A stretch of 64,000 bases of DNA from Aeromicrobium flavum (GTDB lineage: Bacteria; Actinomycetota; Actinomycetes; Propionibacteriales; Nocardioidaceae). Of this stretch, positions 27,866 through 37,418 are shown one piece after another; position 1 is the first letter of the stretch, and each line of letters begins with the position of its first letter. Both the position numbers and the translations under genes were made by a program. The stretch is from positions 1 through 64,000 of the forward strand of contig NZ_BJZQ01000012.1 in assembly GCF_007992115.1 (NCBI RefSeq). Direction: 5' to 3'. Under the pieces are notes generated by a model. The model saw only the letters and a program-made list of their open reading frames with translations, was not told where the DNA came from and did no database searches.

Positions 27866-28349
27866 CGCGCTGCCAGTCGTGGGTCCCGCCGGACTTCGCC
27901 TCGACCCGCACCGCGTCGATCACCGCCGTGGCGTCCACGGCCTTGACCATGTCGAAGAGCGTGAGGGCCGCGACGCAGACCGCGGTGAGCGCCTCCATCT
28001 CGACCCCGGTGGGGGCCGTCGTGGCCACCGTGGCCTCGATCCGCACGGTGTCGTCGAAGGCGTGGAAGTCGATCGTGATCGACGAGAGCGGCAGCGGGTG
28101 GCACATCGGCACGAGGAACGGGGTCTGCTTCGCGGCCAGGATCCCGGCGATGCGCGCGGTCGCGAGTGCCTCGCCCTTGGGCAGGTCGCCGGCCATGATG
28201 CGCTCGACGACGTCCGTCCGCGTCCGCAGCAGTCCTGACGCGGTCGCCCGGCGCCGGGTCGCGGCCTTGCCGGACACGTCGACCATGTGCGCGCTGCCGT
28301 CGGGCCGGTAGTGCGACAGGCCCGAGGGCTCCGGCGCCTGGTCACTCAT
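27858..28349 (-). CDS. moaC: Cyclic pyranopterin monophosphate synthase MoaC
   Basis: A 163-residue MoaC that converts the MoaA product to cyclic pyranopterin monophosphate. HMVDVSGKAATRRRATASG, the IAGILAAKQTPFLVPMCHPL active-site region, TTAPTGVEMEALTAV and the terminal EAKSGG are all conserved. The ATG overlaps the moeA stop by 4 nt. moaA, moaD and moaE are not in the window, so the pathway must be completed elsewhere in the genome. Confidence 0.93.
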   Translation of the reverse strand: MSDQAPEPSGLSHYRPDGSAHMVDVSGKAATRRRATASGLLRTRTDVVERIMAGDLPKGEALATARIAGILAAKQTPFLVPMCHPLPLSSITIDFHAFDDTVRIEATVATTAPTGVEMEALTAVCVAALTLFDMVKAVDATAVIDAVRVEAKSGGTHDWQRDD

Positions 28350-29569
28350 GCGATCCTCCACCACTCCACGGTATCGCCGGCCTCGCGCGCCGTGACCGAC
28401 TCGGGCACGAACACCAGCAGGTCGGCTCGGGCGTAGGACACGGCCAGGTGCGATCCCGCCTCGCCGACGAGGCTCACGCGGCCGTCGGGTTCCATGCGGC
28501 CCCGACGTACCTGCACCCGGCCTGCCGGTGACGTGAGCGGCTCCGTCAGGACGGCGGTGCCCGAGGGACGCCACGCGACGCGACCGGCGGCCTGCGCCAG
28601 CGGGGACCGCAGGAACAGCTCGAACGAGACCAGCACGCTGACCGGGTTGCCGGGCAGGCACACGACCGGCACCTCGCGCGCTCCGTCGCTCCACCGGGCC
28701 AGGCCCTGCGGTCCGCCGGGCTGCACCGCGACGTGGCCGAACCACGCGCCGGGGCGTCCCTCCAGGACCTGGCGGACCACCTCGCGCGTGCCGGCGCTCA
28801 CTCCGCCGGTGGTCAGGATGACGTCGTGATCGGTGACCAGCCGGTTCAGCAGGTCCTCGAGCGCGGCCGGGTCGTCCTCGACGACGTGGGCCGTGGCCGC
28901 CAGGCCGAGCTCGTGGGCGTGGGCCAGCAACGCCCGCGAGTTGGAGTCGGGGACGGCCCCGCTGACCAGCTCGGCACCCGTGGCGACGATGGCCACGCGC
29001 AGGGGCGGGACGACCTCGACCGTGGTGACGCCGGCGACGGTCAGGGCGCCGACGGCCGCGGCGTGCAGGGGTGCGCCCGGCTCGAGGACGGCCTCGCCGG
29101 TCCGGACGTCGGCGCCGCGCGGGCGGACGAAGGTGCCGGAGGCGACCGGCCCGGAGAACTCGACGAGGCCTCCGCCGGCGACCGGGCCGAAGTCGCCGGG
29201 GCGCGTCCGCTCCACCGGGACGACGGCGTCGGCTCCCGGGGGGACCGGCGCGCCCGTCATGATCGGCGCGGCGGTGCCGGGGTCGAGCCGGGGCGGAGCG
29301 GTGTCGCCGGCGACGACGTGCGCGACGGTCGGCAGGGTCACGGGGAGGTCGCCGGCCCGGTCGAGGTCCGCCGCGTACACGGCGAAGCCGTCCATCTGGC
29401 TGTTGTCGAAGCCCGGGACGTCGAGGGTCGACACCGCCGGCGCCGCGAGCCGGCCCGTGAGGCCGGGGACGACCCGGCACTCGAGCGGGGGATCCTGCGC
29501 CCGCCGCTGGGCGGCGCCGCGGATCACTGCGGCCACCTGGTGGACGTGCTCGTCGACCGATCTGCCCAT
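28346..29569 (-). CDS. moeA: Molybdopterin molybdenumtransferase MoeA
   Basis: A 407-residue MoeA that inserts molybdate into adenylylated molybdopterin. The motifs [50 protein letters not shown] and [16 protein letters not shown] mark the four domains in order. The C-terminal beta domain ends WWRIA. Its ATG (29569) faces the HTH-TOBE regulator 45 bp away; the shared region contains a perfect 10-bp inverted repeat. First gene of the moeA-moaC-mogA operon. Confidence 0.93.
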   Translation of the reverse strand: MGRSVDEHVHQVAAVIRGAAQRRAQDPPLECRVVPGLTGRLAAPAVSTLDVPGFDNSQMDGFAVYAADLDRAGDLPVTLPTVAHVVAGDTAPPRLDPGTAAPIMTGAPVPPGADAVVPVERTRPGDFGPVAGGGLVEFSGPVASGTFVRPRGADVRTGEAVLEPGAPLHAAAVGALTVAGVTTVEVVPPLRVAIVATGAELVSGAVPDSNSRALLAHAHELGLAATAHVVEDDPAALEDLLNRLVTDHDVILTTGGVSAGTREVVRQVLEGRPGAWFGHVAVQPGGPQGLARWSDGAREVPVVCLPGNPVSVLVSFELFLRSPLAQAAGRVAWRPSGTAVLTEPLTSPAGRVQVRRGRMEPDGRVSLVGEAGSHLAVSYARADLLVFVPESVTAREAGDTVEWWRIA

Positions 29570-29587
29570 CGTCGCTCCTGTCGGTGT

Positions 29588-29628
29588 CGCACCTGAGCCG
29601 TTAACATCGTCTTCATGTCTCAGGTGCG
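29588..29628. promoter_or_regulatory. 10-bp perfect inverted repeat in the molybdenum divergent promoter
   Basis: CGCACCTGAG (29588-29597) and CTCAGGTGCG (29619-29628) are exact reverse complements separated by 21 nt. Between them lie the TAACAT -10 (29602-29607) and the ATG (29615) of the HTH-TOBE regulator, and the left arm is just upstream of moeA. This is a strong candidate operator through which the regulator controls itself, modABC and moeA-moaC-mogA. Confidence 0.6.
29602..29607 (+). promoter_or_regulatory. Candidate -10 TAACAT for the HTH-TOBE regulator
   Basis: TAACAT ends seven nt before ATG 29615 and sits between the arms of the inverted repeat, so a bound repressor would block initiation. 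Confidence 0.5.
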
Positions 29629-30019
29629 TGTCTCGGACGCCGCGGATTTCCTCGGTGTCAGCACCGACACCGTACGCCGCCTCATCGGCTCGGGCCGGTT
29701 GCCGTCGACGAAGGACGGCTCGGGTCGGACCGTCGTGGACGGTCGAGCGTTGGCCGAGTATGTGCGGACCGAGGGGCGGTCCGTCGCCGACCCGACCACC
29801 GTGGGGCGCTCGGCGCGGAACCGGTTCGTCGGCATCGTCACCGAGGTGGTCAGCGACCGGGTCATGTCCCAGGTCGAGCTGCAGTGCGGCCCACACCGGG
29901 TCGTCTCCCTCGTCAGCACCGAGTCGGTGCGCGAGCTCGGGCTCGAGCCCGGCGTCGTCGCGGTCGCGGTGGTCAAGGCGACGAACGTCGCCCTCGAGAT
30001 CCCCGGCACGCGCGCGTGA
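29615..30019 (+). CDS. HTH-TOBE molybdate-responsive regulator
   Basis: A 134-residue two-domain protein. An N-terminal MerR/excisionase-type helix-turn-helix (residues 1-55: [20 protein letters not shown]) is followed by a Mop/TOBE domain (about 66-130: [20 protein letters not shown] and later [19 protein letters not shown]) that binds molybdate or tungstate. It is a compact analogue of E. coli ModE, which joins a winged helix to two TOBE units. It heads the modABC operon (GTGA overlap with modA) and faces moeA. Repression when molybdate is plentiful is inferred from family logic and the operator-like repeat. Confidence 0.85.
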   Translation: MSQVRVSDAADFLGVSTDTVRRLIGSGRLPSTKDGSGRTVVDGRALAEYVRTEGRSVADPTTVGRSARNRFVGIVTEVVSDRVMSQVELQCGPHRVVSLVSTESVRELGLEPGVVAVAVVKATNVALEIPGTRA

Positions 30020-30759
30020 GGGCTCACGCCGCGGCCATCCTCGCGTCGGTGCTGGCGCTCTCCGGATGCGGCGCCGGCCCCGCGTCCACGGAGCGCACGC
30101 TGACGGTGTTAGCCGCGGCGTCGCTCGCGACGGCCTTCACCGAGCTGGCCGACGAGTTCGAGGACGAGCATGCGGGCGTCGACGTCCGGCTGTCCTTCGG
30201 GGGCTCGTCCAGCCTCGCCGCCCAGATCGCCGAAGGGGCGCCCGCGGACGTCTTCGCCGCGGCCGACGAGCGCACGATGTCGCTCGTGGCCGACGTGGGC
30301 GTCGCCCGGGCGGAGGCGGTGGTCTTCGCCACCAACACGGTGCAGGTCGCCGCGCGGCGGGACGGTCCCGTGAAGTCGCTCCAGGACCTCGTCGGGCCCG
30401 GGGTGAAGGTCGTCCTGTGCGCGCCCCAGGTGCCGTGCGGTGCGGCCGCGCGCGAGGCCCTCGACACCGCCGGGATCGAGGTCGAGCCCGTCAGCGAGGA
30501 GCAGTCGGTCGCGGACGTGCTGGGCAAGGTCGCGAGCGGCGAGGCCGACGCCGGAGTCGTCTACCGCACCGACGTGCTCGCGGCGGGCGACCGCGTGACG
30601 GGTCTCGAGCTCCCGGGCCCGGCGCGGGTCGTCACCCGGTGCCCGGTCGTCGCCCTCGACGGTCCGGCCGACGAGGCACTGGCGGCGGAGTTCGTGGCCT
30701 TCGTCTCGGGTCGGGAGGCCCGGGCGACCCTCGACGCGGCGGGGTTCGGGACACCGTGA
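30016..30759 (+). CDS. modA: Molybdate-binding lipoprotein ModA
   Basis: A 247-residue substrate-binding protein of the molybdate ABC importer. The signal sequence ends in a lipobox LSGC, so it is anchored outside the membrane. [40 protein letters not shown] and [10 protein letters not shown] follow the ModA ligand-binding pattern. GTG 30016 overlaps the regulator stop. Codon 32 is a TTA Leu, rare in this genome. It forms an operon with modB and modC. Confidence 0.92.
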   Translation: MRAHAAAILASVLALSGCGAGPASTERTLTVLAAASLATAFTELADEFEDEHAGVDVRLSFGGSSSLAAQIAEGAPADVFAAADERTMSLVADVGVARAEAVVFATNTVQVAARRDGPVKSLQDLVGPGVKVVLCAPQVPCGAAAREALDTAGIEVEPVSEEQSVADVLGKVASGEADAGVVYRTDVLAAGDRVTGLELPGPARVVTRCPVVALDGPADEALAAEFVAFVSGREARATLDAAGFGTP

Positions 30760-31541
30760 GGACCCGACCCGACGTCCCGGCCTGGATCGTCCCGCCGGCC
30801 CTGATCGGATGGGCGCTGCTGGCGCTGCCGCTGGTCGGGCTGGTGCTGCGCGTGGACTGGCGTGACTTCGGCTCCCTCGTCACCACCGAGGCGTCGCGCG
30901 CTGCGCTGTGGCTGAGCCTGCGAACGGCCTCGGCCAGCACCGTCCTGTGCCTGCTGCTGGGTGTCCCGCTCGCGCTCGTGCTGGCGCGGTCGACGGCGCG
31001 ATGGGCTTCGGCGGTCCGGGCGGTGGTGCTCGTGCCGCTCGTGCTGCCACCGGTCGTCGGGGGTATCGCCCTGCTCGCCACCTTCGGCCGGCGGGGCTGG
31101 CTCGGGCAGCACCTGGAGGTCCTCGGGATCGAGATCGCGTTCACCACGGTCGCGGTCGTCCTGGCCCAGGCGTTCGTCTCGCTGCCGTTCCTGGTCGTCA
31201 CGCTCGAGGGCGCCCTGCGCGCCGCGGACCCCGGGTACGCCGACGTGGCCGCGACGCTCGGCGCCGCGCCGGGCCGCGTGCTGGGCCGGGTGACCCTGCC
31301 GCTCGTGGCTCCGGGACTGGTCGCCGGCACGGTGCTGTCGTTCGCGCGCGCACTCGGCGAGTTCGGCGCGACGGTCACGTTCGCCGGCAGCCTCCAGGGC
31401 GTCACGCGCTCCCTGCCGACCGAGATCTACCTGCAGCGCGAGGTCGATCCTGATGCCGCGATCGCCCTGTCGTTCCTGCTCGTCGCCGTCGCGGTGGCCG
31501 TGATCGCGCTCGTCCACCGGCCGGGGAGGTCGCCGTGGTGA
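30756..31541 (+). CDS. modB: Molybdate ABC transporter permease ModB
   Basis: A 261-residue inner-membrane permease with about five or six helices. The EAA-type loop that contacts the ATPase is [20 protein letters not shown], followed by [17 protein letters not shown], a ModB/CysT hallmark. The first helix is [22 protein letters not shown] 30756 overlaps the modA stop; the 3' end overlaps modC. Confidence 0.92.
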   Translation: MRTRPDVPAWIVPPALIGWALLALPLVGLVLRVDWRDFGSLVTTEASRAALWLSLRTASASTVLCLLLGVPLALVLARSTARWASAVRAVVLVPLVLPPVVGGIALLATFGRRGWLGQHLEVLGIEIAFTTVAVVLAQAFVSLPFLVVTLEGALRAADPGYADVAATLGAAPGRVLGRVTLPLVAPGLVAGTVLSFARALGEFGATVTFAGSLQGVTRSLPTEIYLQREVDPDAAIALSFLLVAVAVAVIALVHRPGRSPW

Positions 31542-32569
31542 CGCTCGAAGCGCGGGTCCGCGACCCCGAGCGGGGCGTCGCGCTCGAGATCGCGGTCCGG
31601 GCGGGTGCGACGCTGGCCGTCCTCGGTCCGAACGGCGCCGGCAAGTCGACGGTGCTGAGGACGATCGCCGGCCTGCACCGCCCGGCCGGGGCACACGTCC
31701 GCGTGGGCGAGCGGCTGCTCGCCGGCGACGGCACGTGGGTCGCGCCGCATCGTCGATCGGTGGCCCTGCTGGGTCAGGACCCCCGGCTCTTTCCCCACCT
31801 GACCGTGCGCGAGAACGTGGCGTTCGGGCTGCGTGCCCGAGGCAGGGCCGACACCGCGCCGGCCGACCGATGGCTGGAGCGGGTCGGCGCGCAGCAGTGG
31901 GCCGATCGGCGCCCCGCGGAGCTCTCGGGTGGTCAGGCGCAGCGGGTGGCCATCGCGCGCGCCCTCGCGGTGGAGCCCGACGTCGTGCTCCTGGACGAGC
32001 CGCTGGCCGCGCTCGACGTCGAGGCCGTCCCCGAGCTGCGGCGTGTCCTGCGGCAGGTGCTCGCCGACCGGACGACGGTGCTGGTCACCCACGACCCGCT
32101 CGACGCCCTGGCCCTGGCCGACGAGGTCGCGATCGTCGAGGCGGGCCGCGTCGTCCATCTCGGGGCCGCGCGGCACGTCCTGCTCCACCCGCGGAGTGCG
32201 TTCGGTGCGGCCCTGGCGGGCGTCAACCTCGTGGAGGGGGTGGCGGTGGGTCCGGACCGGTTGCGGGTGGCCGACGGTCGTGAGCTGACCGGCACCGCGC
32301 TGACGCCGCTGTCGCCGGGGTCGGGAGCCACCGCGACGTTCGCGCCCACCGCCGTCGCCGTCCATCGGGTGCGGCCGGGGGGCAGCCCGCGGAACGTCGT
32401 GCCGGCCGTCGTGGCGGCCGTCGAGCTCCGGGGTGGCACGTGTCGGGTCGAGGCCTCGGGCTGGCTGGCCGACGTGACGACGGCCGCGGCGGCCGAGCTC
32501 GACCTCGAGCCCGGGCGCGACGTCTGGCTCAGCATCAAGGCCACCGAGGTGCGGCTCGACCCGACCTGA
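31535..32569 (+). CDS. modC: Molybdate ABC transporter ATPase ModC
   Basis: A 344-residue ABC ATPase. Walker A is [10 protein letters not shown], the Q-loop follows [10 protein letters not shown], the signature is LSGGQAQR, Walker B is [12 protein letters not shown], and the switch His is in [11 protein letters not shown]-terminal Mop/TOBE domain (about 265-342) is typical of ModC and allows regulation by oxyanion. Start GTG 31535 with GGGAGG upstream. It ends the molybdenum block, 44 nt before xerC. Confidence 0.92.
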   Translation: MVTLEARVRDPERGVALEIAVRAGATLAVLGPNGAGKSTVLRTIAGLHRPAGAHVRVGERLLAGDGTWVAPHRRSVALLGQDPRLFPHLTVRENVAFGLRARGRADTAPADRWLERVGAQQWADRRPAELSGGQAQRVAIARALAVEPDVVLLDEPLAALDVEAVPELRRVLRQVLADRTTVLVTHDPLDALALADEVAIVEAGRVVHLGAARHVLLHPRSAFGAALAGVNLVEGVAVGPDRLRVADGRELTGTALTPLSPGSGATATFAPTAVAVHRVRPGGSPRNVVPAVVAAVELRGGTCRVEASGWLADVTTAAAAELDLEPGRDVWLSIKATEVRLDPT

Positions 32570-32613
32570 GCGGCCTCCCGGGATCGACGGGCGACCGGTG
32601 CGAGAGTGGGGGA

Positions 32614-33531
32614 GTGGGTGACTTCTCCGAGGCGTGGGCCCGCACGCTGGCCGACTACGAGCGGCACCTGGTGCAGGAGCGCGACCTCTCGGCCCACACC
32701 GTGCGGGCGTACCTGACCGACCTGGCGGGCCTGGCCGAGCACGCGACGCTGCTGCACGTCGACCCGGCCGAGCTCAGCATCCGCACGCTGCGCAGCTGGC
32801 TCGCGAACCTGCAGACCCGGGGGCGGGCCCGCACGACGATGGCGCGCCGGTCGACGGCAGCGAGAGTCTTCAGCGCCTGGCTCGAGCGCACCGGACGTGC
32901 GACGACCGACGCCGGTGCGCTGCTGGCCGCCCCGAAGGCCCATCGCACCCTGCCGCCCGCCCTGAACCAGGGCGACATGCGTGGCGTGGTCGACGCGATC
33001 GTCGCGTCCATCGAGGACGACGAGCCGACCGGTCTGCGCGACCTGGCGATCATCGAGCTGCTGTGGGCCACCGGGGTCCGCGTGGGCGAGCTGGTGGGTG
33101 CGGACGTCGACGACCTTGACACGTCGCGCCGGGTGCTGCGGGTGCTGGGCAAGGGCTCGAAGGAACGGATGGTCCCCTACGGCCTGCCCGCCGATGACGC
33201 GCTCACGGCGTGGCTGCAGCGGGGTCGTCCCGCGCTCGCCGTCGCCGGCAGCGGACCCGCGCTGTTCCTCGGCGCGCGCGGCGGACGGATCGACGCCCGC
33301 GTCGTGCGTCGCATCGTGCACGAGCGCGTCGCCGCCGTGCCCGACGCGCCGGACGTCGGCCCGCACGGGCTGCGCCACACGGCGGCCACCCACCTGCTCG
33401 AGGGCGGCGCCGATCTGCGCTCGGTGCAGGAGCTGCTGGGCCACGCCTCGCTCGGGACCACGCAGATCTACACCCACGTCAGCGCCGACCGGCTGCGCGC
33501 GGCGTACACGCAGGCGCACCCGCGCGCCTGA
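32614..33531 (+). CDS. xerC: Tyrosine recombinase XerC
   Basis: A 305-residue tyrosine recombinase, partner of XerD at dif. The core-binding domain is LVQERDLSAHTVRAYLTDLA. Catalytic residues: Arg in VRVGELVG, Lys in GKGSKERMV, HGLRHTAATH, LGHASLGTT and Tyr in QIYTHVS. Its position just before the M23 peptidase and rpsB is the conserved XerC location in actinobacteria. Start GTG 32614 (GDFSEAWARTLADYE), with a G-rich Shine-Dalgarno; upstream sequence is non-coding in this frame. It converges with the M23 gene, leaving three bases between stops. Confidence 0.93.
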   Translation: MGDFSEAWARTLADYERHLVQERDLSAHTVRAYLTDLAGLAEHATLLHVDPAELSIRTLRSWLANLQTRGRARTTMARRSTAARVFSAWLERTGRATTDAGALLAAPKAHRTLPPALNQGDMRGVVDAIVASIEDDEPTGLRDLAIIELLWATGVRVGELVGADVDDLDTSRRVLRVLGKGSKERMVPYGLPADDALTAWLQRGRPALAVAGSGPALFLGARGGRIDARVVRRIVHERVAAVPDAPDVGPHGLRHTAATHLLEGGADLRSVQELLGHASLGTTQIYTHVSADRLRAAYTQAHPRA

Positions 33532-33534
33532 CCG

Positions 33535-34416
33535 TCACCCACCCGAGCCGAGCGGGTCCACGGGCCGCCCGTCGAGGAGGCGCATGAAGTGCAGGTGGCA
33601 CCCGGTCGAGCTGCCGGTGGAGCCGACCCGGCCCACGACCGTGCCGCGTCCGACCGACGCCCCCGGGCGCACGGAGACCGACGCGAGGTGGGCGTACGAG
33701 GTGCGGGTGCCGCCGGCGTGCCGGACCTCGACCTGCAGTCCGTACGGCCCGTTCGTGCCCGCGCGCGTGACCTCGCCCGCGGCCACCGCCGGCACGGCCG
33801 TGCCGCACGCTGCGCCGATGTCGACGCCGTCGTGGAGCTTGCGCACGCCGGTGACCGGGTGGACCCGCATCCCGAACGCGGAGGTGACCGGGCCTGCGAT
33901 CGGCAGGTCGCCGCCCCCGAGGTCGGGTGGGTCCGGTGGCGACCCGTCGGGGTCGATCAACCGGTAGGACCCCGTCGAGCCGAGCAGGTCGGCGGGATCG
34001 AGGTACGCGTCGCCGCGGAGGCGGCCGAGGTTGAGGCACGTGCGGCGGCACGAGGGGTGGCGACCCAGCAGGCGGCCGATCGGCTGGCCCGCCGTGACGG
34101 CGTCACCGACCCGGACGACGGGGGAGACGGGTTGGTACGTCGACCGCTCGGCGCCGTGGGTGATCGTGATCGTCCACACCCCGGCCACCCGGCCCGCGAA
34201 CGTGACGCGACCCGCGGCCACGGCGCGCACGGTCTGCCCGGGCCGTCCGGGCAGGTCGACGCCACGGTGTCCCGCCCCGTAGTCGGAGTCGGGCGGGTCG
34301 AACGGCCGGGCGATCCGGTGGTCGCCCAGCGGCCAGGTCCACGGCGTGGCGGCGGCCGGGGACGCGGCGGCCAGGGCGGTGAGGGTCACGACGAGCAGGC
34401 GGAGGGCGCGGGACAT
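33535..34416 (-). CDS. Secreted tandem M23 (LytM-type) peptidase
   Basis: A 293-residue exported peptidoglycan endopeptidase-like protein. A signal peptide ([22 protein letters not shown]) precedes two M23-like repeats. The first (about 40-140) keeps AGHRGVDLP but has NLGR where the metal-binding HxH should be, so it looks inactive. The second (about 170-285) keeps LHDGVDIG and GCHLHF and should bind zinc and cut peptide cross-links. ATG 34416 is chosen over one 12 nt upstream. It shares the twin GTCCACAGG promoter with ssb and yraN-comM-dprA, suggesting wall opening during DNA uptake. Confidence 0.87.
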   Translation of the reverse strand: MSRALRLLVVTLTALAAASPAAATPWTWPLGDHRIARPFDPPDSDYGAGHRGVDLPGRPGQTVRAVAAGRVTFAGRVAGVWTITITHGAERSTYQPVSPVVRVGDAVTAGQPIGRLLGRHPSCRRTCLNLGRLRGDAYLDPADLLGSTGSYRLIDPDGSPPDPPDLGGGDLPIAGPVTSAFGMRVHPVTGVRKLHDGVDIGAACGTAVPAVAAGEVTRAGTNGPYGLQVEVRHAGGTRTSYAHLASVSVRPGASVGRGTVVGRVGSTGSSTGCHLHFMRLLDGRPVDPLGSGG

Positions 34417-34422
34417 GGTGCG

Positions 34423-34506
34423 AGCCAACCCGTCGCGCGACCGGTGCGGGAATCCTCGACGTGGCCCCTGTGGACGACGCTCCCGGCGTCCTCCCGGCCT
34501 GTGGAC
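34423..34506 (-). promoter_or_regulatory. Twin GTCCACAGG box and weak -10 before the M23 peptidase
   Basis: On the minus strand GTCCACAGG reads at 34506-34498 and 34475-34467, starts 31 bp apart. Fifty nt separate the proximal copy from the ATG at 34416. TTGGCT (34428-34423) ends six nt before the ATG. The 313-nt gap 34417-34729 therefore holds this minus-strand promoter, then the rpsB promoter and leader on the plus strand. Confidence 0.65.
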
Positions 34507-34531
34507 ACCGGCCGTTCGGACTCCGGTGATG

Positions 34532-34566
34532 CCGATTTCCTCGGGGGAGGGGCGGTGGACTAGACT
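34532..34566 (+). promoter_or_regulatory. rpsB promoter with element shared with rplS
   Basis: CCGATTTCCTCGGGGG (34532-34547), identical to 19197-19212, lies 13 nt before the -10 TAGACT (34561-34566). The leader is about 155 nt and contains a GCGCCGCC/GGCGGTGC hairpin (34681-34700) shortly before the GAAAGGAAG Shine-Dalgarno. Autogenous control by S2 through the leader is possible but inferred. Confidence 0.55.
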
Positions 34567-34729
34567 GGTCCCATCTGCCCTCCGGGGCGGAAATTCGCGT
34601 GTCCTCTCCCGTGACGTGAGAACCGAACGGGGCGCGGCCCGGGTCCCGATCCGTCGGGTTGGCCCGCGTCGGACACCAGGGCGCCGCCGACCGGCGGTGC
34701 GTCAACTTGGTTTGAAAGGAAGTACGGCC

Positions 34730-35683
34730 ATGGCCGTCGTCACCATGCGTCAGCTGCTCGAGAGCGGCGTTCACTTCGGGCACCAGACCCGTCGTTGGAA
34801 CCCGAAGATGAAGCGATTCATCATGACCGAGCGCAACGGCATCTACATCATCGACCTGCAGCAGTCGCTGTCCTACATCGACTCGGCGTACGAGTTCGTC
34901 AAGAGCACCGTCGCCCGCGGCGGCACGATCCTCTTCGTCGGCACGAAGCGCCAGGCGCAGGAGCCCGTCGAGGAGCAGGCCAAGCGCGTCGGCATGCCCT
35001 TCGTGAACCAGCGCTGGCTCGGCGGCATGCTCACGAACTACACGACGATGTCCGCGCGCCTGCAGCGCATGAAGGAGCTCGAGGAGGTCGACTTCGACGA
35101 CGTCGCCGGCTCGAACCGCACCAAGAAGGAACTCCTGCAGATGCGTCGGGAGTACACCAAGCTCAGCCGTACGCTCGGCGGCATCCGCGACATGGGCCGC
35201 GTTCCCAACGCCGTGTGGATCGTCGACACCAAGAAGGAGCACCTCGCGGTCGACGAGGCGAGGAAGCTCAACATCCCGATCGTCGCGATCCTCGACACCA
35301 ACTGCGATCCCGACGACGTCGACTACCCGATCCCGGGCAACGACGACGCCATCCGCTCGGTGGGCCTGCTGACGCGCGTCATCGCCGACGCCGTGGCCGA
35401 CGGCCTCATGTCGCGTGGTGGCGCCAAGACCGGCGAGGAGACCCCGGGCGAGGAGCTCGGCGCCGAGGAGCCGCTGGCCGACTGGGAGAAGGAGCTGCTG
35501 GCCTCGAAGGCGGCCGAGCAGTCCGCCGAGACCCCCGCTGCCGAGGCCCCCGCTGCCGACGCTGCCGAGGCTCCTGCTGCCGAGGCCCCCGCGGCCGACG
35601 CCGCCGAGGCCCCCGCCACGGAGGCCCCCGCCACGGAGGCCCCGGCCGCCGAGGCGCCGGCCGAGACGCCCGCCGAGTCCTGA
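34730..35683 (+). CDS. rpsB: Ribosomal protein S2 with Ala-rich tail
   Basis: S2 of the 30S subunit. The core motifs [55 protein letters not shown] and [20 protein letters not shown] are intact. The protein is 317 residues because of a tail from about residue 258 made of [17 protein letters not shown] repeats; the DNA there is a degenerate tandem repeat. The tail is expected to be disordered and on the ribosome surface. ATG 34730 has a strong GAAAGGAAG. A 13-bp hairpin separates it from tsf. Confidence 0.97.
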   Translation: MAVVTMRQLLESGVHFGHQTRRWNPKMKRFIMTERNGIYIIDLQQSLSYIDSAYEFVKSTVARGGTILFVGTKRQAQEPVEEQAKRVGMPFVNQRWLGGMLTNYTTMSARLQRMKELEEVDFDDVAGSNRTKKELLQMRREYTKLSRTLGGIRDMGRVPNAVWIVDTKKEHLAVDEARKLNIPIVAILDTNCDPDDVDYPIPGNDDAIRSVGLLTRVIADAVADGLMSRGGAKTGEETPGEELGAEEPLADWEKELLASKAAEQSAETPAAEAPAADAAEAPAAEAPAADAAEAPATEAPATEAPAAEAPAETPAES

Positions 35684-35696
35684 GCCACTGACCATC

Positions 35697-35727
35697 TGCC
35701 GGCCCGACGCGATCCGTCGGGCCGGCA
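35697..35727 (+). terminator. Intercistronic hairpin between rpsB and tsf
   Basis: TGCCGGCCCGACG pairs perfectly with CGTCGGGCCGGCA over a 5-nt loop. There is no T-tract. Because tsf starts 22 nt later without an obvious separate promoter, it is more likely a partial attenuator or processing/stability site than a full terminator. Confidence 0.55.
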
Positions 35728-35749
35728 ACACCAGAACCGAGGTTGAAAC

Positions 35750-36565
35750 ATGGCAATCACCGCTGCCGATGTGAAGAAGCTCCGCGACGCCACGGGCGCG
35801 GGCATGATGGACGCCAAGAAGGCCCTCACCGAGGCCGACGGCGACTTCGACAAGGCCGTCGAGGTCCTGCGGATCTCGGGTGCCGCCAAGGCCGCCAAGC
35901 GCGGCGCCGAGCGTGAGGCCTCGTCGGGCCTCGTCGCCAGCGTCGGCACGGCGCTCGTCGAGCTCAACTCCGAGACCGACTTCGTCGCGAAGAACGACCA
36001 GTTCATCGAGCTGGCCGAGCGTCTCGCCGTCGCCGCCGACGCCGCCAAGCCGGCCAACGCGGAGGAGTTCGCGAACGTCCAGCTCGAGGACGGCAAGACC
36101 GTCGCCGAGACGATCAGCGCCCTGGCCGCGGTCATCGGCGAGAAGCTCGAACTGGGCCGGGTCAGCTCGCTGACCGGCAACGTCGCCACCTACATGCACC
36201 GTCGTGCCAGCGACCTGCCGCCGGCCGTCGGCGTGCTCGTCGAGTACGAGGGTGACAACGAGGCCGCCGCGCGCGGCGTCGCGATGCAGATCGCGGCCAT
36301 GCGCCCGCGCTGGCTGACGCGCGACGAGGTTCCGGCCGAGATCGTCTCCAAGGAGCGCGAGATCGCCGAGGCCACGGCCAAGGAGGAGGGCAAGCCCGAG
36401 CAGGCGCTGCCCAAGATCGTCGAGGGTCGCGTCAACGGGTTCTTCAAGGAGAACGTGCTGCTCGAGCAGTCGAGCGTCACGGACAACAAGAAGACCGTCA
36501 AGGCGGTCGCCGAGGAAGCCGGCATCACGATCAAGCGCTTCAGCCACATCGAGGTCGGCGCCTGA
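35750..36565 (+). CDS. tsf: Elongation factor Ts
   Basis: A 271-residue EF-Ts that regenerates EF-Tu-GTP. The N-terminal UBA-like domain [20 protein letters not shown] (residues 5-24) and the TDFV motif in [14 protein letters not shown] that contacts EF-Tu are present. The core and C-terminal motif [13 protein letters not shown] are complete. It follows rpsB and is closed by a strong terminator before pyrH. Confidence 0.97.
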   Translation: MAITAADVKKLRDATGAGMMDAKKALTEADGDFDKAVEVLRISGAAKAAKRGAEREASSGLVASVGTALVELNSETDFVAKNDQFIELAERLAVAADAAKPANAEEFANVQLEDGKTVAETISALAAVIGEKLELGRVSSLTGNVATYMHRRASDLPPAVGVLVEYEGDNEAAARGVAMQIAAMRPRWLTRDEVPAEIVSKEREIAEATAKEEGKPEQALPKIVEGRVNGFFKENVLLEQSSVTDNKKTVKAVAEEAGITIKRFSHIEVGA

Positions 36566-36583
36566 GTCGCACCCCGATCGCAC

Positions 36584-36617
36584 CGAGGGCCCCGTGGAGT
36601 GATCCACGGGGCCCTCG
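36584..36617 (+). terminator. Terminator after tsf
   Basis: A perfect 15-bp stem, CGAGGGCCCCGTGGA with TCCACGGGGCCCTCG, around a GTGA loop, 19 nt after the tsf stop. Confidence 0.8.
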
Positions 36618-36667
36618 TGCATGGGCGCCGGTGTCGACGTGCGTGCACCGGCGTCCGCGGCATCGGA

Positions 36668-36673
36668 TAATCT
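36668..36673 (+). promoter_or_regulatory. Candidate -10 TAATCT for leaderless pyrH
   Basis: TAATCT ends six nt before ATG 36680, after the tsf terminator; no Shine-Dalgarno precedes the ATG. Confidence 0.55.
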
Positions 36674-36679
36674 CGTCCC

Positions 36680-37384
36680 ATGGCTCGCCGCGTCCTTCTC
36701 AAGCTGTCCGGTGAGGTCTTCGGTGGAGGGGCGGTCGGCATCAACCCCGACGTCGTCAACGACGCCGCGGCCCAGGTCGCCCAGGCGGTCCGTGACGGCG
36801 TGCAGGTCGCGATCGTCGTCGGCGGCGGCAACTTCTTCCGCGGGGCCGAGCTGAGCCAGCGCGGCATGGAGCGCGCCCGCGCCGACTACATCGGCATGCT
36901 GGGCACCGTCATGAACGCGCTCGCCCTGCAGGACTTCATCGAGAAGCAGGGCGTCGAGACCCGCGTGCAGTCCGCGATCGCGATGTCGCAGGTCGCCGAG
37001 CCGTACATCCCGCGCCGCGCCATCCGCCACATGGAGAAGGGCCGCGTCGTCATCTTCGGCGCCGGCGCCGGCATGCCCTACTTCTCGACCGACACGGTGT
37101 CGGCGCAGCGGGCGCTCGAGATCAAGGCCGACGTGGTCCTGATGAGCAAGAACGGCGTCGACGGGGTCTACGACTCCGACCCCCGCCGCAACCCCGAGGC
37201 CACGCGCTTCGACAGCCTGACCTTCACCGAGGCCCTCCAGCGCAACCTGCAGGTCGTCGACGCGGCCGCGTTCGCGCTGTGCATGGAGAACAACCTGCCC
37301 ATGATGGTGTTCAACATGAACGACGAGGGTGCGGTCACCCGTGCCCTGCGTGGTGAGATGATCGGAACACTCGTCCACGCCTGA
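36680..37384 (+). CDS. pyrH: Uridylate kinase
   Basis: A 234-residue bacterial UMP kinase of the amino-acid-kinase fold, making UDP and regulated by GTP/UTP in homologues. [41 protein letters not shown] and [14 protein letters not shown] are diagnostic. Start supported by TAATCT six nt upstream. frr follows by 34 nt. Confidence 0.96.
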   Translation: MARRVLLKLSGEVFGGGAVGINPDVVNDAAAQVAQAVRDGVQVAIVVGGGNFFRGAELSQRGMERARADYIGMLGTVMNALALQDFIEKQGVETRVQSAIAMSQVAEPYIPRRAIRHMEKGRVVIFGAGAGMPYFSTDTVSAQRALEIKADVVLMSKNGVDGVYDSDPRRNPEATRFDSLTFTEALQRNLQVVDAAAFALCMENNLPMMVFNMNDEGAVTRALRGEMIGTLVHA

Positions 37385-37418
37385 GCGTGGGCACCCCGAC
37401 GATGCAACGGAGCATGAC

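Noticed and set aside
26667-32569. The methyltransferase-molybdenum block as a recent foreign island
   Set aside because: GC content and codon use look like the neighbours apart from one TTA codon, and no mobility gene or flanking repeat is present. It is accessory, but recent transfer is not shown.
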